From Hyphomicrobium sp. (GTDB taxonomy: Bacteria; Pseudomonadota; Alphaproteobacteria; Rhizobiales; Hyphomicrobiaceae): 64,000 bases of DNA. Below, piece after piece: positions 43,916 to 51,609 of the stretch. The stretch spans positions 124,001-188,000 of the forward strand of contig JASBTM010000001.1 of the NCBI GenBank assembly GCA_030148425.1, written 5' to 3'. The translations under genes and the position numbers were made by a program. The notes beneath the pieces are model-generated. The model saw nothing but the letters and a program-made list of their open reading frames with translations. It made no database searches and was not told the DNA's origin. Within the stretch, counting starts at the first letter, position 1. Every line of letters begins with the position of its first letter.

Positions 43916-45436
43916 TCAGGCGAGGCCGAGCTTTTGGGCGAGACCGATGCGCTGCAGCTTGCCTGTCGCACCTTTCGGAATTTCCGGCAGCAGCAGGATC
44001 TTGCGCGGCACCTTGAAGGCAGCGACCCGTGCGACGACGTAGTGGCGAAGTTCGCGCTCGGTTGCGTGTTGGCCTTCCCTGAGCACGACGGCGGCGGCAA
44101 CATCCTCGCCGAGCTTGTCGTGCGGCGTTGCGAACGTCACAGCCTGCAGCACCGCCGGGTGGTCCATCAGCACTTCGTCGATCTCGCGCGGGGAAATCTT
44201 CTCGCCTCCGCGATTGATGATCTCCTTCAGGCGGCCGGTGATCGTGATGTAGCCGTCGGTATCGATCATGCCTTGGTCGCCGGTGCGGAACCAGCCGCTG
44301 GTGAAGGCTTCGCCGTTCGCCTTCGGATTGTTTTCGTAGCCGCTCGTGACGTTCGGGCCGCGGATGACGATCTCGCCGGTCTCGCCGACGGCGAGCAGCT
44401 TGCCGTCCTGATCCATGATGGCGACCTCCGGACCTGCGGCGATGCCAACCGTACCTGGCTTCCGGACGCCGCCGATCGGGTTCGACGCCATCTGATGCGC
44501 GGCTTCCGTCATGCCGTAGGCTTCGACGACGGGGGCATTGAAGGTCTTCTCGAGTTCGCTCAAGACCTGCGGCGGTAACGACGACGAGGACGAGCGGATG
44601 AAGCGCAGCTTGTGGCGCGCGATGATCTCGCGGTTGTGGTGCGCGCGGCCGACGATGGCCTGATGCATGGTCGGGACGCCTGTGTACCAAGTCGGCGCTG
44701 CTTCATCCATGGCGTGGAAGAACCGCAGGGCGTTAAAGCCGTGGGTGCAGAAGATCGAGCCGCCGCGCGAAAGGGGCGCGAGCACGCCCGCGATCAGACC
44801 GTGGATGTGAAAGAGCGGCATGATGTTCAAGGCGCGATCGCCGGCCGTGAGATTCAAAGCTGTCGCGATGTTGCTGGCCGATGCCGCAACGTTGCGATGG
44901 CTCAACGGCACGATCTTCGGGCGCGACGTCGTGCCGGACGTGTGCAGGATAAGTGCCGTGTCGTCGGCGTCCGCGAGGCCGGTCGAAGCAGGTTTCTCGG
45001 CCGTCGTCTCGGCGGCCAACGTGAACGCGCCAGCGCCGCGTGCGGGCTCAGGCTCCAACGTGATGATCAGAATTCCGCGTTCCCTCGCCACGTCGACGGC
45101 CGGCGAAGAGCTGCCCTCCTCGACGACAAGCGCCTTCGTGTTGATGTCCGACATGTAGAAATCGAACTCGTCGTGGCGGTAGGCGGGATTGAGCGGCGCG
45201 GCCGTTGCAGCAGAAGCGATGGCGACGAAGGCCGTCGCCATTTCGGGTCCGTTCGGCAGTACGATCGCGACGCGGTCGCCGCGGCCAATTCCGATATCGT
45301 TCAACTGGCCAACCGTTTGCGTCACAAGGTCGCGAAAGGCGGCGTAGGTCAGCGGCTCCACGCCGGAGGCGCGGATCGCAGGCGCCTGGTCTGCGCCAGC
45401 ATTCAGTAGTTCGTGCAGTGTCGTGCTCGTTGCCAT
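43916..45436 (-). CDS. acyl-CoA synthetase, oxalate--CoA ligase type
   Basis: A 506-residue ANL-family ligase: P-loop LILHTSGTTSRPKIVPLSH, VVEAYGMTEAAHQMASNP, TGDQGMIDTDGYITITGRLKEIINRGGEKISPREIDEVL, and the catalytic Lys in KGATGKLQRIGL. The compact length and PLSHRNV/AYGMTEAAHQM resemble oxalyl-CoA synthetases (yeast Pcs60/plant AAE3 type). It would make oxalyl-CoA from oxalate, CoA and ATP. It is followed upstream (28 nt to ORF, same strand) by a PanE-like reductase, and an OxlT-type antiporter is divergent, which supports the call. A medium-chain fatty acid substrate remains possible. ATG 45436 is used; the track starts at TTG. Confidence 0.82.
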   Translation of the reverse strand: MATSTTLHELLNAGADQAPAIRASGVEPLTYAAFRDLVTQTVGQLNDIGIGRGDRVAIVLPNGPEMATAFVAIASAATAAPLNPAYRHDEFDFYMSDINTKALVVEEGSSSPAVDVARERGILIITLEPEPARGAGAFTLAAETTAEKPASTGLADADDTALILHTSGTTSRPKIVPLSHRNVAASASNIATALNLTAGDRALNIMPLFHIHGLIAGVLAPLSRGGSIFCTHGFNALRFFHAMDEAAPTWYTGVPTMHQAIVGRAHHNREIIARHKLRFIRSSSSSLPPQVLSELEKTFNAPVVEAYGMTEAAHQMASNPIGGVRKPGTVGIAAGPEVAIMDQDGKLLAVGETGEIVIRGPNVTSGYENNPKANGEAFTSGWFRTGDQGMIDTDGYITITGRLKEIINRGGEKISPREIDEVLMDHPAVLQAVTFATPHDKLGEDVAAAVVLREGQHATERELRHYVVARVAAFKVPRKILLLPEIPKGATGKLQRIGLAQKLGLA

Positions 45437-45476
45437 CGTCTCTCTCAAACTCCGTGCCCTGCCGTTAACGGCGTCT

Positions 45477-46481
45477 TCAGGCCTTTTCGACTCTCAATCG
45501 TCCGCCCTCGCGGGCCAAGGTTGCGGCTAGCAACTTCACGCAGGCGAAGACCGTTTCGATCTGCGGCGTTGGGACGTTTGCGATTTGTCCAAGCTCGATC
45601 ACCGAGCCAATCAGTGCATCCGCTTCGATGCCGCGACCGGCTTCGATATCCTGCAGCATCGACGTTTTGTGCGGACCGACGGCTTCGGCTCCGGCGATGC
45701 GCTTTTCGAGCGGAATACGGAAACGGATACCCAATGCTTCGCCGACCGTCTGGGCTTCGCGCATCATGCGGGCTGCGGCATCGCGCGTCGGCTGAAACCT
45801 GCAAATGTCTTCGAGCGTTGCGTGGGTCAGCGCGCTGATCGGATTAAAGCTCAGGTTGCCCCAAAGCTTCGTCCAGATCTCGGCGCGAATATCGGAGACA
45901 ACAGGCGCCTTGAATCCGGCTTTCTGGAGCGCATCCGAAACGCGCGTGACGCGCTCGGTTTTCGAATTGTCGATTTCGGCAATCGAGAATCTATTTCCCT
46001 CGATATGCTTAATCACGCCCGGCTCGGTGATCTCAGCGGCCGGATATACGACGCTTCCGAGCACACGCTCCGCAGGCAGATTATCGGCGACGATGCCGCC
46101 GGGGTCGACGCTTTCGAGGCGGCGATTCTCGTGAGGGCCGCCGACGCGCATGAAGTACCACCAGGGAATTCCGTTCTGCGCCGTGAGCACCGCGGTCTCG
46201 CGACCATACATCGCGGGGAGATCACGTACGACAGCTGCGACCTGATGCGCCTTCATGCCGAGGATAACGAGATCCTGCTCGGAAACGTCGGCGATCTTGT
46301 CGCTCGCCGCGATGCGCGAAACGTTTTCGCTGCCATCCTCTTCGATCAATTTCAGACCGTTCGCGCGTATTGCCGCAAGGTGCGGTCCGCGGGCGATGAC
46401 GGTCACTTCTTCACCGGATTGCGCGAGACGCGCGGCGAGCAGGCCCCCGATACCACCTGCGCCGACGACGCAAATTTTCAT
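45477..46481 (-). CDS. panE2: ketopantoate reductase-family protein, probable oxalyl-CoA reductase (PanE2-like)
   Basis: A 334-residue ApbA/PanE-family dehydrogenase: NADP motif VVGAGGIGGLLAARLA at the N-terminus, AVLTAQNGIPWWYF, and the family's catalytic region EIWTKLWGNLSFNPISALTHATLEDI. In Methylobacterium extorquens the paralogue PanE2 reduces oxalyl-CoA to glyoxylate. Here it is directly upstream of an oxalate-type CoA ligase and divergent from an oxalate/formate-type antiporter, so I infer the same job. A real ketopantoate reductase is the alternative. Confidence 0.75.
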   Translation of the reverse strand: MKICVVGAGGIGGLLAARLAQSGEEVTVIARGPHLAAIRANGLKLIEEDGSENVSRIAASDKIADVSEQDLVILGMKAHQVAAVVRDLPAMYGRETAVLTAQNGIPWWYFMRVGGPHENRRLESVDPGGIVADNLPAERVLGSVVYPAAEITEPGVIKHIEGNRFSIAEIDNSKTERVTRVSDALQKAGFKAPVVSDIRAEIWTKLWGNLSFNPISALTHATLEDICRFQPTRDAAARMMREAQTVGEALGIRFRIPLEKRIAGAEAVGPHKTSMLQDIEAGRGIEADALIGSVIELGQIANVPTPQIETVFACVKLLAATLAREGGRLRVEKA

Positions 46482-46560
46482 CGAATTTCGTCCCTCGATT
46501 TTTTGTGGCGCTGCAGCAAAAAAACTTTGTTGGCACTTCGCTTTAAGGCTGCACTTGTCG

Positions 46561-46578
46561 AACGTGATTTTTCACGTT
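46561..46578. promoter_or_regulatory. palindromic operator in the divergent oxalate promoter
   Basis: AACGTGA-TTTT-TCACGTT, perfect 7-bp arms with a 4-bp spacer, in the 161-nt gap between the divergent panE2-like and oxlT-like genes. The spacing is that of FNR/CRP-family sites and of many dimeric repressors. It could control both directions. Confidence 0.6.
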
Positions 46579-46642
46579 TTAAGTCCGCAGCGCTTTTAGT
46601 GCGAAATGAAAAAGAAATACAAGTCCGAGGGGGATGCCAAGG

Positions 46643-47917
46643 ATGACTATTGACGCGGAGACTCGTGCTCCGGCCTCCAGCGTTGCGACGTCGGCGACCA
46701 GCCGGTGGCTGCAGCTCGCGCTCGGGGTGTTGTGCATGACGATGATCGCCAACCTGCAATACGGTTGGACGCTCTTCGTAAATCCTATCGCCTCCAAGTT
46801 CGGTTGGGAGATGGCCGCGATCCAGTGGGCCTTCACCATCTTCATTCTGACCGAGACGTGGCTCATTCCATTCGAAGGCTACCTTGAAGATCGCTTCGGG
46901 CCGCGCCCTCTCGTGCTGTTCGGCGGTATTATGATCGGCCTTTCGTGGATCCTGAACTCGTACGCCGACTCGCTTACGCTGCTTTACATCGCACAGGCTA
47001 TCGGCGGCGTTGGTGCGGGCGCCGTGTATGGCACATGCGTCGGCAACGCCCTCAAGTGGTTTCCGGATCGTCGCGGTCTCGCCGCTGGCATTACAGCCGC
47101 CGGATTTGGCATGGGGTCCGCGCTGACGATCATTCCGATTTCCATGGTCATCGCCTCCCAGGGATACGAGAAGGCTTTCCTTTACTTCGGACTGTTGCAG
47201 AGCGTCGTCGTTATCATTGCGTCGTTCCTGCTGCGCTCACCGTCGAAAGAGCAAGCTGGCGCGCATGCCGTTCTGGTTTCGGCAAGCCGGTCGTTCGCGC
47301 CGACGGAGATGCTCAAGACGCCGGTCTTTTGGGTCATGTACCTGATGTTCGTGATGATGGCGGCCGGTGGCCTGATGGCGACCGCGCAGCTCGCGCCCAT
47401 CGCGAAAGACTTCAAGGTCGCGGATATTCCGGTCTCACTCATCGGCATCACGCTGCCCGCACTGACGTTCGCGCTGTCGCTCGACCGGGTTCTCAACGGC
47501 GTCACGCGGCCGTTCTTCGGCTGGGTGTCGGACAAGATCGGCCGCGAGATGACGATGTTCATCGCGTTCGGCATCGAAGGACTTGGTCTTCTGTCCCTCG
47601 CGCACCTTGGGCATGATCCCGTGATGTTCGTGCTACTGACGGGCCTCGTGTTCTTCGCCTGGGGCGAGATCTACAGCCTCTTCCCGGCGACGTGCGGCGA
47701 CACCTTCGGATCGAAGTTCGCAACGACGAACGCGGGGCTTCTCTACACCGCGAAGGGAACCGCTTCTCTGCTCGTGCCGTTTTCGAGCCTGCTCACGCAA
47801 GCGACAGGCAACTGGCACGCGGTGTTCTACACGGCGGCAGGCATGAACATCCTGGCAGCGGTGCTCGCCCTTCTCGTTCTGCGGCCGATGCGTCTGAGGA
47901 TGGCGCGCCGCGTTTAA
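46643..47917 (+). CDS. oxlT: MFS antiporter of the oxalate/formate (OxlT/OFA) family
   Basis: A 424-residue, 12-helix transporter. The TM1-2 region LQYGWTLFVNPIASKFGWEMAAIQWAFTIFILTETW and the GGVGAGAVYGTCVGNALKWFPDRRGLAAGI loop are OFA-family features. R289 (NGVTRPFFGWVSDKIGRE) and K371 (LLYTAKGTASL) correspond in context and spacing (82 apart) to the substrate-binding R272 and K355 I recall for Oxalobacter OxlT. ATG 46643 is preferred because AGGGGG lies about 8 nt upstream; the track's ATG 46634 touches it. It probably imports oxalate, with formate or another anion leaving. Confidence 0.85.
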   Translation: MTIDAETRAPASSVATSATSRWLQLALGVLCMTMIANLQYGWTLFVNPIASKFGWEMAAIQWAFTIFILTETWLIPFEGYLEDRFGPRPLVLFGGIMIGLSWILNSYADSLTLLYIAQAIGGVGAGAVYGTCVGNALKWFPDRRGLAAGITAAGFGMGSALTIIPISMVIASQGYEKAFLYFGLLQSVVVIIASFLLRSPSKEQAGAHAVLVSASRSFAPTEMLKTPVFWVMYLMFVMMAAGGLMATAQLAPIAKDFKVADIPVSLIGITLPALTFALSLDRVLNGVTRPFFGWVSDKIGREMTMFIAFGIEGLGLLSLAHLGHDPVMFVLLTGLVFFAWGEIYSLFPATCGDTFGSKFATTNAGLLYTAKGTASLLVPFSSLLTQATGNWHAVFYTAAGMNILAAVLALLVLRPMRLRMARRV

Positions 47918-47945
47918 ACTCGGAACGAGAGAAATTGCTTTTGAG

Positions 47946-47979
47946 CGGGCTGGAACTTAGTTCTGGCCCGTTTGCTTTT
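47946..47979 (+). terminator. terminator after the oxlT-like gene
   Basis: CGGGCTGGAA-CTTAG-TTCTGGCCCG forms a 10-bp RNA stem with two G-U pairs, followed by TTTGCTTTT. It lies 29 nt after the stop. Confidence 0.65.
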
Positions 47980-48002
47980 CAAAGCATGTCAACGAGTGAG
48001 AA

Positions 48003-48566
48003 ATGGCGATGAGAGAAGCCGATCCATCGAAAGCGTATCTGCTGCTCGAGGCCGGTCCGATTGTGCTCGTCGCGACGGCGAACAAGGGCCGCTCGAACGT
48101 AATGACGATGGGCTTTCACATGGTGATGCAACATGCGCCGCCTCTGATCGGCTGTATCATCGGGCCTTGGGATCATAGCTTCGAGGCGCTGAAGGCGACG
48201 AAGGAATGCGTGATTGCCATTCCGACTGTTGATCTTGCGGAGACGGTTGTCGACATCGGCAACTGCTCCGGTGAGCGGCAAGACAAGTTCGAGACGTTCG
48301 GGCTGACAAAAGCCGATGCGAAAGCCGTCGGCGCGCCTCTCATCACCGAGTGTCTGGCAAACATAGAATGCAGGGTGGCGGACGACTCCCAAGTGGAGAG
48401 CTACAATCTCTGGATCCTGGAAGCCGTCGCGATCTGGGTCGATGACGACCGCAAGGAGCGGCGCACGCTGCATCACAACGGTGACGGCACATTCACGGTC
48501 GATGGAAGCAAGCTAGATCTGCGCGAGCGCATGCCTCTCTGGAAGGATTTCCAGGTCGAGCTTTAG
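48003..48566 (+). CDS. flavin reductase-like, FMN-binding split-barrel protein
   Basis: A 187-residue protein with the flavin_reduct fold: AGPIVLVATANKGRSNVMTMGFHMVMQHAPPLIGCIIGP at the FMN site, then SFEALKATKECVIAIPTVDLAETVVDIG. Relatives bind FMN and reduce it, or carry out small oxidoreductase reactions. ATG 48003 or 48009 could be the start. It is 85 nt downstream of oxlT beyond a terminator, and convergent with the rhomboid gene. Link to oxalate metabolism is not shown. Confidence 0.88.
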   Translation: MAMREADPSKAYLLLEAGPIVLVATANKGRSNVMTMGFHMVMQHAPPLIGCIIGPWDHSFEALKATKECVIAIPTVDLAETVVDIGNCSGERQDKFETFGLTKADAKAVGAPLITECLANIECRVADDSQVESYNLWILEAVAIWVDDDRKERRTLHHNGDGTFTVDGSKLDLRERMPLWKDFQVEL

Positions 48567-48579
48567 GCGCAATCGCCAA

Positions 48580-49236
48580 TCAGGTGATGCGCGACTGGCT
48601 GCGGCCGCGGAAAAGAAAGGCAATCGCGAGCCCGGCCACGAACCCGCCGATGTGCGCCATGTAGGCGACGCCGCCGGTGTCGGCGGAGGCATCTGTCCGC
48701 GCAATTGAGCCAACGCCGCTGAAAAGCTGAAGCACGAACCAGAAGCCGATGACGATGAGCGCCGGCATCGACATCACGGCGCGGGCGACGAGCACGTCGA
48801 CGCGCGCCTGCGGATAAAGAAGAAGGTAGGCGCCCAGCACGCCCGCTATCGCGCCCGATGCGCCGACGTTCGGAATGTTCGAATGCGGATTGAAGTAGAA
48901 CTGGGCGAAAGTCGCGGCAATGCCAGCGATCAGGTAGAAGGCCAGATATTTCACATGGCCGAAGCTCTCTTCGACGTTGTCGCCGAAGATATAGAGGTAG
49001 AGCATGTTGCCGAAGAGGTGCATCCAGCCGCCGTGCATGAACATGGCGGTGAAGATTGTCGGCCAATTTGATGCGGGATCTTCGGCGAAGCGGCTCGGAA
49101 TGAACGACCAGCGCTGAATGAATTCGTTGCCGCCGTTCAGCTCGATGAGAAAAAAGAGAACGTTGAGGACGATTAGTCCGGTGGTGACTATCGGCGTAAT
49201 GCGCAGCTGAGAGTCGTCGTCACCAATCGGAAACAT
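48580..49236 (-). CDS. rhomboid-family intramembrane serine protease
   Basis: A 218-residue, six-helix membrane protease: MFMHGGWMHLFGNMLYLYIFG (HxxxN in TM2), catalytic Ser in VGASGAIAGVLGAY (GxSG) and catalytic His in AHIGGFVAGLAIA. All expected residues are present, so it should be active. It cuts transmembrane substrates within the bilayer; targets unknown. It is 13 nt from the convergent flavin-reductase gene. Confidence 0.94.
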   Translation of the reverse strand: MFPIGDDDSQLRITPIVTTGLIVLNVLFFLIELNGGNEFIQRWSFIPSRFAEDPASNWPTIFTAMFMHGGWMHLFGNMLYLYIFGDNVEESFGHVKYLAFYLIAGIAATFAQFYFNPHSNIPNVGASGAIAGVLGAYLLLYPQARVDVLVARAVMSMPALIVIGFWFVLQLFSGVGSIARTDASADTGGVAYMAHIGGFVAGLAIAFLFRGRSQSRIT

Positions 49237-49285
49237 CGCAGGTTCTCCCCTCTCGAAACCGCGTCGCCGCTAGAAACAATGGTGC

Positions 49286-50053
49286 TCAGGCGGCTTTCGC
49301 TTTCGTCGCCGACATCAGGTAGTTCACATCGGTGTCCGGATTTCGCGACCAGACATCCTGCAGCGGATTGTACGTGATTCCCTCGAAACGGATGTCATCG
49401 AGGCCGGCGGCTTTGGCAAAACCCGAAAGCTCATCGGGAGTGATGAAGCGATCCCATTGGTGCGTGCCGCGCGGCAGCCAGCCGAGCACATACTCGGCGC
49501 CGACGATAGCCAAGGCCCAGGCCTTGAACGTGCGGTTCAGGGTCGAAAAGACGGCGAGGCCGCCAGGCGCGACAAGGCTCGCGCACTCGGCGATGAATTT
49601 CGCCGGATCCGGAACGTGTTCTACAACTTCGAGGCATGCCACGATGTCGAACTTCAGTCCTTCGGCGACGAGATCTTCGACGCGCGCCGCCCGGTAGCCG
49701 ATGGAAATGCCTTGGCCTTCGGCGTGGCTTCTTGCGATGGAGATGTTCTTTTCAGAAGGGTCGATGGCGGTGACCGTCGCGCCCATGCGCGCCAGGGGTT
49801 CCGAAACGAGGCCGCCGCCGCAGCCAATATCGACGGCCGTCAAGCCCGACAAAGGCCGGAGCGCCTTTTGATCGCGGCCGAAGCGCTCGACGGCGTTATC
49901 GCGGATGAACGAGAGCCGCGGTGGCCCGATCTGATGAAGGGGGCGGAACTTGCCCGTCGGGTTCCACCATTCGGATGCGAGCCGGGAAAAACGCTCGACT
50001 TCTTCGTTGTCGAGCGTGCGTTCGCCGGCGTCGGATTGCTGCGTTGCGGTCAT
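49286..50053 (-). CDS. ubiG: ubiquinone biosynthesis O-methyltransferase
   Basis: A 255-residue SAM methyltransferase doing both O-methylation steps of ubiquinone synthesis. The UbiG start EEVERFSRLASEWWNPTGKFRPLHQIGPPRLSFI is diagnostic; SAM motif I is AVDIGCGGGLVSEPLARMG, and VACLEVVEHVPDP and LGWLPRGTHQWDRFITPDEL follow. It is divergent from lysC, with a 200-nt gap, the usual arrangement in Hyphomicrobiales. Confidence 0.97.
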   Translation of the reverse strand: MTATQQSDAGERTLDNEEVERFSRLASEWWNPTGKFRPLHQIGPPRLSFIRDNAVERFGRDQKALRPLSGLTAVDIGCGGGLVSEPLARMGATVTAIDPSEKNISIARSHAEGQGISIGYRAARVEDLVAEGLKFDIVACLEVVEHVPDPAKFIAECASLVAPGGLAVFSTLNRTFKAWALAIVGAEYVLGWLPRGTHQWDRFITPDELSGFAKAAGLDDIRFEGITYNPLQDVWSRNPDTDVNYLMSATKAKAA

Positions 50054-50253
50054 TGTCGTCTCCGTCCTCCGCCCTACACGTCAACCGGCCGGTCATCTTG
50101 TCAAGCTATTGTGCCGCGGCAGTCGATTTTCGGTTGTTGCCGGGGGGCTCGCGAGCCGCTAAGAAGCGCCGGACTCAATCCAAATCTTAATGCTTGTCAG
50201 GCCCATGACAGGGGGCCTAGCGGGCTCGCACAGGCACAGAAAGCGCTTCGACA

Positions 50254-51516
50254 ATGGCGACCGTAGTCATGAAATTTGGCGGTACGTCCGTCGCCAACAT
50301 CGAGCGCATTCAGAACGTCGCGCGCCACGTGAAGCGCGAAGTCGACGCAGGAAACAAAGTTGCTGTCGTCGTATCTGCAATGTCGGGGGTCACGAATCAG
50401 CTCGTTGCCTGGGTGAAAGAGGCGTCCCCGCTTTACGATGCGCGCGAGTACGATACCGTCGTCGCGACCGGCGAGCAGGTGACGGCGGGACTTCTCGCGA
50501 TCACGCTGCAGGCGATGGGACTTCGCGCCCGGTCATGGACGGGATGGCAGGTGCCGGTGAAGACGGATGCGGCGCACGGCTCGGCGCGTATCCTCGACAT
50601 TCCCGGAGACGCGATCAAGAAGCGGATCGAAGGCGGCGAGGTTGCTGTCGTCACCGGCTTCCAGGGCATCGAGCCCGGCGAAAACCGCATCTCGACGCTC
50701 GGCCGCGGCGGTTCGGATACCAGCGCCGTCGCGATCGCCGTCGCGCTTGAGGCCGATGTCTGCGATATCTATACCGACGTTGACGGCGTCTACACGACCG
50801 ATCCGCGCATTGTTTCGAAGGCGAAACGGCTTGCGAAGATCTCCTACGAAGAAATGCTCGAGATGGCGTCGCTCGGATCGAAGGTCCTGCAGACGCGCTC
50901 CGTCGAGCTGGCGATGGTCTACAAAGTCAAAACCCGGGTTCTCTCGAGCTTTGTCGCGCCGGACGCCATGAAGCCTTTCAATGCCGAAAACATGGAAAAC
51001 ATCGGCACCATTGTATGCGACGAGGATGAGATCGTGGAACAGCAGGTCGTAAGCGGCATCGCCTATGCGAAGGACGAAGCGAAAATCACGCTTCTCAATG
51101 TTGCCGACAAACCCGGTATCGCGGCGCGTATCTTCGGGCCGTTGTCGGACGCGAACATCAACGTCGACATGATCGTCCAGAACATCTCGGCGGACGGAAA
51201 GCACACGGACATGACCTTTACCGTCCAGGCGGCCGAACTGCCGCGGACGCTCGACGTGCTGTCGAAAGCGAAGGCCGGCATCGGCCACGTCGACGTCAAG
51301 AGCTCGGCGGATGTCGTTAAGATTTCGGTCATCGGCGTCGGTATGCGCAGCCATGCGGGCGTTGCAGCACAGATGTTCAAGACGCTCTCCGAGAAGGGCA
51401 TCAACATCCACGCGATCTCGACGTCCGAGATCAAGGTCAGCGTTCTTATCGACGCGGCTTATGCCGAACTCGCGGTTCGGGCATTGCACTCAGCCTACGG
51501 GCTCGACAACGACTAG
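50254..51516 (+). CDS. lysC: aspartate kinase
   Basis: A 420-residue monofunctional aspartokinase, first step towards lysine, threonine and methionine. KFGGTSVANIERIQNVA opens the kinase domain, VTGFQGIEPGENRISTLGRGGSDTSAVAIA and DIYTDVDGVYTTDPRIV are present, and two C-terminal ACT domains (about 265-410) provide feedback control. An internal GTG start for a separate beta subunit, known in some bacteria, is possible but not assessed. Confidence 0.97.
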   Translation: MATVVMKFGGTSVANIERIQNVARHVKREVDAGNKVAVVVSAMSGVTNQLVAWVKEASPLYDAREYDTVVATGEQVTAGLLAITLQAMGLRARSWTGWQVPVKTDAAHGSARILDIPGDAIKKRIEGGEVAVVTGFQGIEPGENRISTLGRGGSDTSAVAIAVALEADVCDIYTDVDGVYTTDPRIVSKAKRLAKISYEEMLEMASLGSKVLQTRSVELAMVYKVKTRVLSSFVAPDAMKPFNAENMENIGTIVCDEDEIVEQQVVSGIAYAKDEAKITLLNVADKPGIAARIFGPLSDANINVDMIVQNISADGKHTDMTFTVQAAELPRTLDVLSKAKAGIGHVDVKSSADVVKISVIGVGMRSHAGVAAQMFKTLSEKGINIHAISTSEIKVSVLIDAAYAELAVRALHSAYGLDND

Positions 51517-51609
51517 GGACACCGGCGCTCTTTACCTGCCTCGTCTCTTTGTGACTAAGTAGCAATTGCCGGCGCAGGTCCTGCCGGCGGGACAATAGGC
51601 AAGGCAACG

